64,000 nucleotides of DNA from Saccharibacillus sp. CPCC 101409 (GCF_030518235.1 NZ_JAULSA010000018.1:1-64000); one strand, 5' to 3'. Counted from the first letter of the stretch, positions 33,320 through 43,533 are shown. The notes: generated by a model not told the origin, from the letters alone. A program made the numbers and translations.

Positions 33320-34447
33320 ATGAAGGGAAGAGCAAGCAGGCAGATATTGAAGTTGGGCATGGCATTCGCACTGGTGGCGGGAGGCGCTCTGGGCGGGCTG
33401 CATCCGCTCGGCGAAACGGCAACGGCGGCGGCGGTCTCGGCCCAGGCCCAGTCGCAAACACAGCTGCAAAACCAGATCTATCAGGCGCTGACCGCGCGTA
33501 AAGGCGTGTTGAATCTCACTTACGCGGGCGGCATTCAGGAATTGAAAAAAGCAATCGAGCCCGCGCTGAACGCGGCGATCGAACAGGACCCCTATATTCA
33601 CTATACGATGAAAGGCTACGCCTATTCGCTGCGCGGCACGAGTGCGTCGTCCAGCGCGGAGCTGAAGCTCACTTACCGCGAAACGGCCCAGCAGTCCGCT
33701 TACGTGCATCAGAAAGTCGGCGAGACGCTCAAGCAGATCACGACGCCGGATATGAACGATCATTTGAAGGTCAAAGCGATTCACGACTGGGTCGTGCGCA
33801 GCCTGAAATACGATCAGACGCTGTCGAAGTTTACGGCTTACGACGGGCTGAAGACAGGCAGCGCCGTATGCCAGGGCTACGCTTTGCTGACGTACGATCT
33901 GCTGAAGCAGGCCGGTTTTGAAACGAATATCGTGGAAGGTTATGTCGAAGGGACGGCGCACGCCTGGAATATGGTCAAGCTGGGCGGCAAGTGGTATCAG
34001 CTCGATACGACCTGGGACGATCCGGTGCCGGACCGCGGCGACCGCGTGTCGACGGCATACTACCTGGTCACGGACAGCCAGCTCAAACGCGATCACGTCT
34101 GGACTTCGGCCAACTATCCGCAGGCGGTGACGCTGTACGCGGATACGCTGAACGCGCTCGCGGCCAAAGGCGTAACCGTAGCAAAAGAGCTGCGGACGCT
34201 GCTGGGTTACAACAACGCTTCTTCGGATTCGGCGGCGGTCGTGTCCACGGCGTCGATGCTGCGGCAGGTCGTCAAGCAGGCGGACAGCCGGGGAGAAAGC
34301 CAAACTTCGTTTCAATACAAAGGAACGCGGGAGGAGCTGAAAACCGACCTTCGCTCGCTGACCGGCCAGGGAATTTCGGGAATCCGCTATACGAGCAAAG
34401 CGCTTGAGGGAACGAATAACTGGCGGGTTACGCTGTACTGGAAATAG
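33320..34447 (+). CDS. Secreted transglutaminase-like protein
   Basis: A 375-residue protein with an N-terminal signal peptide (MKGRASRQILKLGMAFALVAGG then AxA-type sites near residue 36) and a transglutaminase/protease-like core. The catalytic triad is present: Cys in GSAVCQGYALLTYDLL, His in GTAHAWNMVK and Asp in YQLDTTWDDP. The last 100 residues are unrecognised. Such Bacillota proteins act at the cell surface as peptidases or cross-linkers; the substrate is unknown. GGGGGAG lies 12 bases before the start. Single gene with its own terminator. Confidence 0.85.
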   Translation: MKGRASRQILKLGMAFALVAGGALGGLHPLGETATAAAVSAQAQSQTQLQNQIYQALTARKGVLNLTYAGGIQELKKAIEPALNAAIEQDPYIHYTMKGYAYSLRGTSASSSAELKLTYRETAQQSAYVHQKVGETLKQITTPDMNDHLKVKAIHDWVVRSLKYDQTLSKFTAYDGLKTGSAVCQGYALLTYDLLKQAGFETNIVEGYVEGTAHAWNMVKLGGKWYQLDTTWDDPVPDRGDRVSTAYYLVTDSQLKRDHVWTSANYPQAVTLYADTLNALAAKGVTVAKELRTLLGYNNASSDSAAVVSTASMLRQVVKQADSRGESQTSFQYKGTREELKTDLRSLTGQGISGIRYTSKALEGTNNWRVTLYWK

Positions 34448-34476
34448 AATGTTGGAAAAAGAACATTGGAAAAAGA

Positions 34477-34518
34477 AAAGACCGGGTCTTCGCTGCAATC
34501 GCGAACATCCGGTCTTTT
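34477..34518. terminator. Bidirectional terminator between the transglutaminase-like gene and lysP
   Basis: AAAAGACCGG (34477-) pairs with CCGGTCTTTT (34509-34518) around an inner TCGC/GCGA stem, between convergent genes. Confidence 0.8.
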
Positions 34519-34547
34519 GGTATGGAAAAGAACGCTGCGGGTATCGG

Positions 34548-36017
34548 TCAAACGTCGTCGCGGCCGCCGATTTCGCATTGTTCCAGCGGCACGACCCGGG
34601 TATTTTTTCTCCATTTGTAGCCGAACCACAGTCCCAGGAACAGCGGCACGCTGAGGTAGGTGGCGATCAGGCCCAGCCAGTCGACCGAACCGTTCTCGAT
34701 CACCGACAGGCTCTGGCCGACGATGACGACCAGGCACAGCACGAACGCGAACAGCGGGCCGAACGGAAACCAGCGCGCGCGGTACGGCAGTTCGTCCAGG
34801 GAATGTCCCTGTTTGATAAACGCGCGGCGGAAGCGGTAATGGCTGATGGCGATGCCGACCCAGGTGATAAAGCCGCACATGCCCGAGGCGTTCAGCAGCC
34901 AGTTGTAGACGACCCCGTCGCCGAAAAAGGAAGCGAGGAACGCCAGCATGCCGATTACGGTCGTCGCCAGCAGGGCGTTGATCGGCACCCCGTGCGAAGT
35001 CAGGCGCTTGAGGAACCTGGGCGCTTTGCCTTCGAGCGCCAGCGCGTACAGCATGCGCGTGGACGCGTACATGCCGGAGTTGCCGGCGGACAGCACCGAA
35101 GTCAGGATAATCGCGTTCATGACGGCCGCGGCAAAAGCAAACCCGGCGCGCTCGAACACGAGCGTGAACGGGCTGACGCCGATCTGGTCCAGATCGCCGT
35201 TCAGCAGATTGGGATCGGTGTACGGAATCAGCAGGCCGATCACGAAGATCGCCAGGATATAGAAGATCAGGATGCGCCAGAACACCTGGCGGATCGCCCG
35301 AGGCACGTTGCGGCGCGGATCTTCGCTTTCGCCCGCGGCGACGCCGATCAGCTCGGTGCCCTGGAACGAGAAGCCCGCGGCCATAAACACGCCGAGGAAA
35401 GCCAGGAAGCCGCCGTTAAAAGGCGCGCCTTCGTGCGTGAAGTTTCCGAAGCCGGCCGCTTTGCCGCCGAGCACGCCGAAGATCATGGCGACGCCGACGA
35501 CGAGGAACAAGATAACGGTCACGATCTTGATCAGCGCGAACCAGTATTCCGATTCGCCGTAGCCTTTGACCGACAGGGCGTTCAGCAGGAACAGCACGCC
35601 CAGGAACAGTACGCTCCAGAGCAGCGACGAGCTGCCGGGGAACCAGTATTTGATAATCAGGGTGGCGGCGGACAGCTCGGCCGCGATCGTCACGGCCCAG
35701 TTGTACCAGTAGTTCCAGCCCATGGCGAAGCCGAAGGCGGGATCGACGAACCGGCTTGCATAGGTGCTGAACGAGCCGGATTCCGGCATGTACGTCGCCA
35801 GCTCGCCGAGGCTGGTCATCAGGAAGTAGACCATGATGCCGACGGCGGCATAGGCGAGCAGGGCTCCGCCCGGGCCGGCGCTGGCGATCGCGCCGCCGCT
35901 GGCCAGGAACAGTCCCGTGCCGATCGCGCCGCCCAGCGCGATCATGGTCATATGGCGGGCCCGCAGGCCCTTTTTTAACCCGGCCGCCTGCGGCGGCCTT
36001 CCTTGTGCTGCTTTCAT
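34548..36017 (-). CDS. lysP: Lysine-specific amino acid permease
   Basis: A 489-residue APC-superfamily (AAT family) permease with 12 membrane helices. The family signature GLRARHMTMIALGGAIGTGLF starts the first helix; FQGTELIGVAAGESEDPRRNVPRAI is the TM6 region. The start at 36017 (MKAAQGRPP) follows GAGGAG at a slightly long spacing. Lysine specificity rests mainly on context: a lysine riboswitch with its terminator directly precedes the gene. It should import lysine when the cell is short of it. Confidence 0.92.
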   Translation of the reverse strand: MKAAQGRPPQAAGLKKGLRARHMTMIALGGAIGTGLFLASGGAIASAGPGGALLAYAAVGIMVYFLMTSLGELATYMPESGSFSTYASRFVDPAFGFAMGWNYWYNWAVTIAAELSAATLIIKYWFPGSSSLLWSVLFLGVLFLLNALSVKGYGESEYWFALIKIVTVILFLVVGVAMIFGVLGGKAAGFGNFTHEGAPFNGGFLAFLGVFMAAGFSFQGTELIGVAAGESEDPRRNVPRAIRQVFWRILIFYILAIFVIGLLIPYTDPNLLNGDLDQIGVSPFTLVFERAGFAFAAAVMNAIILTSVLSAGNSGMYASTRMLYALALEGKAPRFLKRLTSHGVPINALLATTVIGMLAFLASFFGDGVVYNWLLNASGMCGFITWVGIAISHYRFRRAFIKQGHSLDELPYRARWFPFGPLFAFVLCLVVIVGQSLSVIENGSVDWLGLIATYLSVPLFLGLWFGYKWRKNTRVVPLEQCEIGGRDDV

Positions 36018-36070
36018 GGGAAACTCAACTCTCCTCGTGTGGATTGATAACACGAAAAGGAGCGTACGGC

Positions 36071-36100
36071 AAAAAGCCGGCGGAAACGGGTCCGCCGGCT
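36071..36100 (-). terminator. Riboswitch-controlled terminator before lysP
   Basis: On the minus strand GCCGGCGGA-CCCGTT-TCCGCCGGC followed by TTTTT, between the lysine aptamer and the lysP start. It is the expression platform: lysine binding should favour this hairpin and stop transcription. Confidence 0.85.
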
Positions 36101-36138
36101 GTGGCAAATCCCGCATCGCAAAACGCGCTTCCATTTTC

Positions 36139-36327
36139 GTGAAGATAGCTCAACACCCGCCTTGCCGGCGGGTGACAGTTCCGTTCCTTTCGGACACGGC
36201 CCCAGCGCGTTCTCCAGTCAGAGAAGACCGCGCTTCGGCGGGTGCGCCTTTCCGTATCCGGCTTCTTCGGCGCTCTGCCGCGCCTCCGCCGGTGTACTCA
36301 TCGCCACCGCAACCTCTACCTCATCAC
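36139..36327 (-). ncRNA. Lysine riboswitch (L-box) aptamer
   Basis: Read on the minus strand, all conserved lysine-aptamer blocks appear in order: AGGTAGAGGTTGCG, TGAGTA, GGAAAGGCG then CGCCGAAGCG, ACTGTCAC and TGAGCTATCTTCAC. P1 forms between GTGA..AGGTAG (36316-36327) and CTATCTTCAC (36139-36148). The terminator and lysP follow, so it is a transcription-attenuating OFF switch. The promoter should lie between 36327 and the cvfC-type gene end but was not pinned down. Confidence 0.93.
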
Positions 36328-36422
36328 CGAAAACGAACTCTGGTGCGATGAGGGCATAACGTATTCAATTCGACCGGCCGGCGTCCCGGTGCGGACTTCG
36401 CGGATTAATCGAAGCCGCAGCA

Positions 36423-36446
36423 GGAAAAGCCCTGCATCCGCAGGGC
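36423..36446 (-). terminator. Terminator after the CvfC-like gene
   Basis: Minus strand GCCCTGC-GGAT-GCAGGGC then TTTTCC. The remaining part of 36447-36629 shows nothing recognisable beyond a TTCGCTTTAAAGCGAA palindrome near 36603. Confidence 0.65.
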
Positions 36447-36629
36447 GAGCAGCTTTCACAGTATACGGGATTCCGCCGCCCGGGGCAACCGCATTTCGCA
36501 CGTTTTTCGGGCGGGGCCCGAATCGTCCGAATCGGCGGCGGACGCGGCGATTCCGGCAGTTCGTTCCGCGGCCGGAACACGCTGCGCCCGGTACCCGCAA
36601 ATTCGCTTTAAAGCGACAAGCTTTTTCTG

Positions 36630-37787
36630 TTAAAGCTGCGATTCCGATTCGCGGCTTTGCCGGCGGCTTTTGGCCATCTGCTGCCAGATGGTGCCGGCGG
36701 CTTCTTCGCCGGAGTCGATCCGCTCCAGCGCCATCCGCGCCTGGAGCCCGACTTCGAACTCGGGATCGTTCGAAGCTTCTTCTAGCGCTTCGCGCGCCTC
36801 GTCCGTGCCGACTTCGTACAGGAAGCGCGCCGCGCGCCAGCGGACGATCTTGCTGCCGTCTTTCAGCGCTTCGAGCATGACCTGCGTGCCGGCCGGATCG
36901 CCGATATCCGACAGCGTGTCCCCGGCCGTGCGGCGCACGGCCGGAGAACCGTCCTTCATCGCCCGGAAGAGCAGCCGCATCGCGGCGGGCGTCTTGAGAT
37001 CGCCGAGATAAACGACGGCCAGACGGCGAATCTGCATCTTGTCGTCGCCGAGCGAACGCTCGATCAGCGGCAGCGTTTCTTCGCTCGCTTCCATCGCTTC
37101 CAGCGCCGAGTAACGGCGGCGCCAGTCGGAATGGGACAGGCCTTCCTCGATCTCGGCCTGCGTCCATTCGCGGCGTTCCTCGACGAACTCGTCCGCTTTG
37201 GCGCCGTGCGCGATCGCCTGCTTGACGACGCGTTCCAGCCGCTCCGGCGGGAACGCCGCTTCGAGCTCCTGCTCGACCTCGCGGGCGATATCGGGCAGAT
37301 CGCCGTAGCGCACGCCGTAATCGGTCAGCTTGCGCTCCTTGATCAGCGTGGCGCTGGCGACTTCCGTCACCGCGTCCACAAAGCGCTGGGACAGGCCGAT
37401 CCGTTCTTCTTCCAGCCCGGATTTGACGCGGATCTGCATCGGAATGCCGCGGAAGAACTGCACGAATACCTGCGCTTCGCCGAAATGCCCGGCGGCGTCT
37501 TCGATCTCGGAAGCGATCGGCTGTCCCGAATGGCTGCCGAACACGTCCTGCACGTTCGACAGAATCGCGGACCAGTCCGCGCCCGGTTTCCGGTCGACCG
37601 CGAGAAAGTCGGTGGTATGAAAAACGCTTTTGACGCCTTCGATATGCAGCAAACGCGCGATGATCGGCGGGGCCGATCGTTCATTGTCCAGCGTATATGT
37701 TTTTCGAATGCCCGCTTCCAGCGTTTCGTCCACATGCAGCTTCATCGTGTTCGGACTGGGAGTGGGCTCGATCAGTTTGATATTCAT
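36630..37787 (-). CDS. CvfC-like protein: Nfu N-domain plus HEAT repeats
   Basis: A 385-residue protein resembling conserved virulence factor C of staphylococci. Residues 1-90 match the scaffold NFU N-terminal domain (IKLIEPTPSPNTMKLHVD, HIEGVKSVFHTTDFLAVDRK). Residues 205-365 form four or five HEAT-like repeats (WRRRYSALEAMEA, IRRLAVVYLGDL, VRRTAGDTLSDIGDPAG, VRWRAARFLYEVGTDEA). Its molecular role is not established; HEAT repeats suggest protein binding. GGAGG lies upstream of the ATG, and a near-consensus promoter is at 37814-37842. Confidence 0.85.
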   Translation of the reverse strand: MNIKLIEPTPSPNTMKLHVDETLEAGIRKTYTLDNERSAPPIIARLLHIEGVKSVFHTTDFLAVDRKPGADWSAILSNVQDVFGSHSGQPIASEIEDAAGHFGEAQVFVQFFRGIPMQIRVKSGLEEERIGLSQRFVDAVTEVASATLIKERKLTDYGVRYGDLPDIAREVEQELEAAFPPERLERVVKQAIAHGAKADEFVEERREWTQAEIEEGLSHSDWRRRYSALEAMEASEETLPLIERSLGDDKMQIRRLAVVYLGDLKTPAAMRLLFRAMKDGSPAVRRTAGDTLSDIGDPAGTQVMLEALKDGSKIVRWRAARFLYEVGTDEAREALEEASNDPEFEVGLQARMALERIDSGEEAAGTIWQQMAKSRRQSRESESQL

Positions 37788-37813
37788 GGGCGATCAGGCC
37801 TCCTTCTCCGTCT

Positions 37814-37842
37814 ATTTTACACCGCCCTATAATAATTGTCAC
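37814..37842 (-). promoter_or_regulatory. SigA promoter of the CvfC-like gene
   Basis: Minus strand GTGACA, 17 bases, TAAAAT: ten of twelve consensus bases. Confidence 0.65.
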
Positions 37843-37947
37843 AATAGAGGAGATTCTTTGGCGAAAAAATTGCTTTTTTCTAGTCGAAAGAAAGGGTAAG
37901 CGGGTAATTGGGTAGAGAGGCAGTCTTCATCGAAGGAGGAACGGGAT

Positions 37948-39060
37948 ATGCCCAAACTCAGATATATCAACGCCAACAATATGCCGATGGGGAAAACGCT
38001 GCGGGAGCATCGCGACCGGCATCTGCATCGCAGACGCAAAAAGCGCGATTATTCCTATATCATCCCGAGTCAGCCGGCGAAGCTGGATTATTTGACGGAC
38101 AACCGGGAAGACGTGACCGTCACCTGGGTCGGGCACTCCACATTCCTGATTCAATACGCGGGACTCAATATTTTGACGGACCCGATCTGGGCCAAGCGCA
38201 TGGGAGTCGGCAAACGGCTCACCGAGCCCGGCATCCCGATCGAGCAGGTGCCGCCGGTGGATCTGATTCTGATCTCCCACTCGCATTACGACCATATGCA
38301 TATCGGCTCGATTCGCAGGCTCCAGGGGCCGAAGACGCAGATCGTGGTGCCGGTCGGGCTGAAAAAAAAGCTGGCCCGCAAACAGGTCGGACGCTGCATC
38401 GAACTGTCGTGGTGGGAGGAACTGGTGGTGGACGGCGTGCGGATCACGTTCGTGCCGACTCAGCACTGGACGCGGCGCACGCTGTTCGACGCGAATACGT
38501 CGCACTGGGGCGGCTTCGTGCTGGAGCCGGAACACGCGATCAAACCGGTGCCGGGTACGATCGTCAACGAGCCGCAGCGCGAACGGGGGACGTACGAGGC
38601 CCACGCCGAACCGGGATCGATCCATTCCGTCTCCAAAGCCAAATGCGGCCGCTGGGGCGACACGCTGAACGCCAATGTAAACTCGGACGGCACGCCGCTG
38701 CCGCCGACGATTTACTTTGCGGGGGACAGCGGTTACTTCGCGGGCTTCAAAGAGATCGGAGACCGGTTCCGCGTCCATATCACGCTGATGCCGATCGGGG
38801 CGTATGAACCGGAATGGTTTATGGGACCGCAGCATATGAATCCGGAGCAGGCGCTCCAGGCGTTCCGCGACGTCGGCGCCGAGATCATGATTCCGATGCA
38901 TTACGGTACATTCAAGCTGTCGGACGATACGGCGGAAGAAGCGCTGGAACGGCTTGAGCAGGAACGGCGCAGGACCGGCACGTCCAAAGAGTGCGTCAAA
39001 CTGATGGAGCACGGCGAAACGATGATCGTGCACGCCCAGCAGAAAACGATCGAAACGTAA
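37948..39060 (+). CDS. MBL-fold metal-dependent hydrolase (NAPE-PLD-like)
   Basis: A 370-residue metallo-beta-lactamase-fold hydrolase of the NAPE-PLD/UlaG-like group. The metal motif is LISHSHYDHMH, with later ligands in FVPTQHWTRRTLFDAN and FAGDSGYFAGF and the final His in IPMHYGTFKLSD. Relatives hydrolyse phosphodiester or lactone substrates; the bacterial substrate is unknown. AGGAGG precedes the ATG with seven-base spacing. Divergent from the CvfC-like gene. Confidence 0.88.
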   Translation: MPKLRYINANNMPMGKTLREHRDRHLHRRRKKRDYSYIIPSQPAKLDYLTDNREDVTVTWVGHSTFLIQYAGLNILTDPIWAKRMGVGKRLTEPGIPIEQVPPVDLILISHSHYDHMHIGSIRRLQGPKTQIVVPVGLKKKLARKQVGRCIELSWWEELVVDGVRITFVPTQHWTRRTLFDANTSHWGGFVLEPEHAIKPVPGTIVNEPQRERGTYEAHAEPGSIHSVSKAKCGRWGDTLNANVNSDGTPLPPTIYFAGDSGYFAGFKEIGDRFRVHITLMPIGAYEPEWFMGPQHMNPEQALQAFRDVGAEIMIPMHYGTFKLSDDTAEEALERLEQERRRTGTSKECVKLMEHGETMIVHAQQKTIET

Positions 39061-39160
39061 TTGCGATGCGGCCGCCCGGCTCTGCCGGCGCGGTCTTTGG
39101 CGCGGCGTACGAATTCCTGACGGAAAAACAATCGAAAGGGCGGAATATACCGGCGTTTTG

Positions 39161-39169
39161 TGCTATAAT
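39161..39169 (+). promoter_or_regulatory. Extended -10 promoter of the ABC-F gene
   Basis: TGCTATAAT: an extended -10 (TGn) with a perfect TATAAT; no good -35 is seen. A small AGCTTTTGAAAAGC-type dyad follows. Confidence 0.6.
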
Positions 39170-39250
39170 AAGCTTTTGAAAAGCACATTTCATTCCAAGC
39201 GCCAAAAATGGAGATTAACGAAAAGTTTATAATAAAGGATGGGAATGCAC

Positions 39251-40876
<1,626 letters not shown>

Positions 40877-40924
40877 ATACCGATTTTCCGATCAGATGGA
40901 ACGGCCCAGCCGGGTCGAGAATTG

Positions 40925-40965
40925 AAAAACCCCTGTTCCCGAATTAAACGGGAACAGGGGTTTTT
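40925..40965. terminator. Bidirectional terminator after the ABC-F gene
   Basis: AAAAACCCCTGTTCCCG with CGGGAACAGGGGTTTTT, shared with the convergent small gene at 41003. Confidence 0.9.
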
Positions 40966-41002
40966 GGCTTTCGGACGATTTCCGGAGACCAAAGAAGAAG
41001 CT

Positions 41003-41185
41003 CTAAGATCCACCGGTGCGTCTGCGCTGGTTGTTCGGCTTTTTGTTGTTCTGGGTCGTCAGCTTTTTGGTCTGACTGTCGTGAAAAGCCGTGCTGCCCG
41101 AACCGGCCTGTTTTTTCTTCTGTTCAAGTTTACTGCGGATCGCTTCGGCCAGGTCGACTTTGCGGGTCCCTTTCTCCTCGCTCAT
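41003..41185 (-). CDS. Small basic hydrophilic protein
   Basis: A 60-residue protein of unknown function starting MSEEKGTRKVDLAEAIRSKL, with one amphipathic helix and a disordered Lys/Asn/Gln/Arg-rich tail ending RRRTGGS. GAGGAGGAG nine bases before the start decides it over a longer frame to 41299. A candidate SigA promoter (TTGTCC-N17-TAAGAT, 41271-41299) precedes it. A nucleic-acid or ribosome-associated role would fit the composition but is not shown. Confidence 0.7.
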   Translation of the reverse strand: MSEEKGTRKVDLAEAIRSKLEQKKKQAGSGSTAFHDSQTKKLTTQNNKKPNNQRRRTGGS

Positions 41186-41270
41186 GCGGAACTCCTCCTC
41201 GCTGTGCAGGTATACGCTTTTTCTGCGATACAAACAGACAAACGGCGTATTCGCTGCGGGTTTCTCCTTT

Positions 41271-41299
41271 ATCTTATCCGCTTTCACCCGGAGGGACAA
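41271..41299 (-). promoter_or_regulatory. Candidate promoter for the 60-residue protein
   Basis: Minus strand TTGTCC, 17 bases, TAAGAT. Confidence 0.45.
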
Positions 41300-41322
41300 G
41301 CGAATTTTGCGATGTTTGCACG

Positions 41323-41352
41323 CAAAAAAGCACCGGCCGGAGCCGGTGCTTT
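41323..41352 (-). terminator. Terminator of the secreted protein gene
   Basis: Minus strand AAAGCACCGGC-TCCGG-CCGGTGCTTTTTTG. Confidence 0.85.
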
Positions 41353-41377
41353 CGATTGAACCGGGAGGATAACCCGA

Positions 41378-42220
41378 TTATTTTACCAGGATCCAGCCTT
41401 TGCCGATCCAAGTGTAGATTTCTACCCATTGGCCGGCAGCCGGAGCCATCGAACCGTTGCCGGTTGTATCGACTTTTTGCGATTGCAGGTAGCCCAGCGT
41501 TTTGCCGTTAGGCGCATCGTAGAACGGAGTCGTACCTGTGATCAGGATAACCGGAGTCGGGTTGGCTACGACTTTGCCAGTGTCGACGCCTACAACCGGA
41601 GTGTCTGTTCCAACCGGTACGGTTGTCGACGGGTTGGTAGGCAGAGTCGGGTTAACCGTTGTGCTGAAGTTTGTGGAAACTCCGCTTCTCACGCCTTGCA
41701 GCAGGTTGCTGAAGCGCTCCATGTCAGCCGCGTTTGTGAACGGGTTGGCCGTAACCGGCTCCAGAACGTAAACGATATCGCCGGTTTGGTTCAGCACTGT
41801 GCCCAGCGTGTCTTTGTTTGTAATGGAATCCCAAACCGTACGCTCGTAACCGCGGATGGAAGCGAATTTAACCGGATCCAACGAACCGTTAGGAGCTGCG
41901 AATTCTGGAGTGTATGTAAAATCTGCACGGTAAACGCCGCTTTCGTTCAGAGCTTTGAGCTGGTCGGCATTGAGTTCGGTGTTCGTTACGCGCGAATCCC
42001 AGTAAGCCGGAGTCGGGAACGTATAGCCGTTTTGGTTGCCTACGAAGTTTGCAGTCGCATTGCTGGTTGGAGTCGTAGTAGTCGTCGTTGCAGGAGCCGT
42101 TGTCGTCGTGTCCGTAGTTGTTGTAGTTCCGGTCGACGGAGTCGTCTCGGCAGCCGATGCCGCAGTGGCCATAGTCGCCATGAGCATAGCGGAAGCTGTA
42201 AGGGTAACCAATTTTTTCAT
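41378..42220 (-). CDS. Secreted protein with Thr-rich linker and SH3-like C-terminus
   Basis: A 280-residue exported protein: Sec signal (MKKLVTLTASAMLMATMATAASA, cleavage near AxA at 23), a Thr/Pro-rich linker to residue 60, a central domain of about 120 residues without recognised family (YTFPTPAYWDSR...IRGYERTVWDSI), a second Thr/Pro/Val linker, and an SH3-like end (TPFYDAPNGKTLGYLQSQ, GQWVEIYTWIGKGWILVK). SH3-type domains often bind cell-wall peptides. GGAGG precedes the ATG. The composition suggests a cell-surface protein; its function is unknown. Confidence 0.8.
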   Translation of the reverse strand: MKKLVTLTASAMLMATMATAASAAETTPSTGTTTTTDTTTTAPATTTTTTPTSNATANFVGNQNGYTFPTPAYWDSRVTNTELNADQLKALNESGVYRADFTYTPEFAAPNGSLDPVKFASIRGYERTVWDSITNKDTLGTVLNQTGDIVYVLEPVTANPFTNAADMERFSNLLQGVRSGVSTNFSTTVNPTLPTNPSTTVPVGTDTPVVGVDTGKVVANPTPVILITGTTPFYDAPNGKTLGYLQSQKVDTTGNGSMAPAAGQWVEIYTWIGKGWILVK

Positions 42221-42382
42221 TTAAATAAACCTCCTTAGTGTTGGGAGCGTTCTGCTCCATCCTGCTATACAAATAAACTAGTTGCCAACCGGTTGAATCA
42301 ATCCTGATTAAAAAAATTACGGAAGCTTAACTTTTTACGGAAAAGGTACCGGACTTCTACGAAAAATAGGAGGAATGCTATA

Positions 42383-42433
42383 ATGAAGAAATTCAAATTT
42401 AGCAAGCAAGGGGATTCGAAACCGTCTCGATAA
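42383..42433 (+). CDS. Possible 16-residue micropeptide
   Basis: ATG at 42383 preceded by a perfect AGGAGG (42368-42373) at nine bases, encoding a very basic peptide MKKFKFSKQGDSKPSR before TAA. Another ATG at 42375 stops after two codons. The region otherwise has no gene. It is too short to score by codon use, so expression is a guess based on the ribosome site. Confidence 0.4.
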   Translation: MKKFKFSKQGDSKPSR

Positions 42434-42445
42434 AATAATTACAAA

Positions 42446-42477
42446 AAAACCGCTCCCGGAGGGAACGGTTTGGTTTG
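42446..42477 (-). terminator. Terminator of the DUF1328 gene
   Basis: AACCG.TCCC-GGA-GGGA.CGGTT stem. The T-run is on the minus strand (seven T), serving the gene at 42528; in the plus direction it is weaker. Confidence 0.75.
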
Positions 42478-42527
42478 TCGCGCGGTTTATCGGATGCCGG
42501 AAGCGCGTAAGGCCCGTCTATCGGACT

Positions 42528-42695
42528 CTATCGGACTGAACGTCCTCGGCCCATAAAGAGGGAAATAATGAACAGGACCAGGAAAACGAAGAACAGAAGT
42601 TTGAATACAGCCGCGGCCGCATGGATGATTCCGGCAAAGCCGAAAACGCCGAGCACAATGGCGACTACGAGCAGGAGCAAAGACCATTTCAACAT
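42528..42695 (-). CDS. DUF1328 small membrane protein (YtjA-like)
   Basis: A 55-residue protein made of two hydrophobic helices with the family pattern LGVFGFAGIIHAAAAVFKLLFFVFLVLFIISL and a short Arg-rich tail. The start at 42695 follows AAAGGAGAG. Function is unknown; the family is widespread and often stress-linked. A SigB-like motif (GTTTCA-N14-GGTTAA) lies 50-75 bases upstream, and other stress-type genes surround it. Confidence 0.85.
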   Translation of the reverse strand: MLKWSLLLLVVAIVLGVFGFAGIIHAAAAVFKLLFFVFLVLFIISLFMGRGRSVR

Positions 42696-42744
42696 GACCG
42701 ACACTCTCCTTTCGGTGGATTGATTATGAATATGTAGACACACA

Positions 42745-42770
42745 TTAACCTGGCATTTTATCCTTGAAAC
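42745..42770 (-). promoter_or_regulatory. SigB-type promoter for the DUF1328 gene
   Basis: Minus strand GTTTCA, 14 bases, GGTTAA. Same -35 and spacing as the sites before the YflT-like gene and rsbV. Confidence 0.55.
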
Positions 42771-42809
42771 AAAGGCTTTGCGCATAAAGGCGCACCGGTT
42801 TCAGGTTTT

Positions 42810-42835
42810 GTTTCGGCGTAAAAAGCAGAGGGTAA
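42810..42835 (+). promoter_or_regulatory. SigB-type promoter for the YtxG-like gene
   Basis: GTTTCG, 14 bases, GGGTAA, about 70 bases before the start codon; consensus GTTTAA-N12-14-GGGTAT. Confidence 0.6.
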
Positions 42836-42903
42836 CTATGCAGTAAAGCAAGAGAAAATCAGTACAAACGGTACAAAAAAACGGGTGTAGAGAAAGCGAG
42901 GTT

Positions 42904-43419
42904 ATGCGTGTGATTTGGGAATGGGCATTGATTATTGTGGCTTTGGGATTCGTGTTGCTGGTATTTTTCCTGGGCAAAACGCTCAAGGCGGCGGCGCACA
43001 CGCTGGAAAGCACGGCGCAGACGTTGAAAGAAGTGCAGAAAACGATGGACGAGCTGACTTACGAGGTGAAACAAATCGTGCGGCATACGAACGATATTAC
43101 ATTGGATGCCAACCATAAGCTCAAGCAGCTCGATCCGGTTATGGAGTCGGTGAAAAATCTCGGCCAGCTGCTGAACGAAGTCACGCTGGTGAGCCAACAG
43201 TATTCGCACCGCATGATCGAGAAAGCGAAACATCATAAAGAAAACAAAGCCAAACGCGAAAACGGCGCGGCGCTGCTTCCGGCATCGGGCGAGAGCCCGG
43301 CGGTCCGCTCTTACAACGCCACTTACGGCGCCGGCGGAAGCGCCCAGCAGGGCGGCGTACAAAAAGTCGTCAAATGGGTAGACACCGGCGTTTCGCTCTG
43401 GCAAAAAATCCGCCGCTGA
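42904..43419 (+). CDS. DUF948 protein (YtxG-like general stress protein)
   Basis: A 171-residue protein with one N-terminal membrane helix (residues 4-24), a long coiled-coil DUF948 region (KAAAHTLESTAQTLKEVQKTMDELTYEVKQIV) and a Gly/Ala-rich C-terminal part. In B. subtilis ytxG belongs to the SigB-controlled ytxGHJ operon; here a YtxH-like gene is 12 kb away on the other side of sigB. The ATG at 42904 has a short-spaced GAGG; a GTG at 42910 is also possible. A SigB-like promoter lies upstream. Confidence 0.82.
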   Translation: MRVIWEWALIIVALGFVLLVFFLGKTLKAAAHTLESTAQTLKEVQKTMDELTYEVKQIVRHTNDITLDANHKLKQLDPVMESVKNLGQLLNEVTLVSQQYSHRMIEKAKHHKENKAKRENGAALLPASGESPAVRSYNATYGAGGSAQQGGVQKVVKWVDTGVSLWQKIRR

Positions 43420-43533
43420 TATTCGGATAAAGGCAGGCGAAGCTTTCGACGCCGCGTCGGCTGCGAGGCTTCGGGAGGCCGGCCGACGGAGCAGGGCGGA
43501 TACAGCCCAGGCTGACACGAAAGGATGAGAAAC

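Noticed and set aside
36242-36880. 212-codon plus-strand frame over the lysine riboswitch and the end of the CvfC-like gene
   Set aside because: It overlaps a structured RNA and a real minus-strand gene, with no ribosome site.
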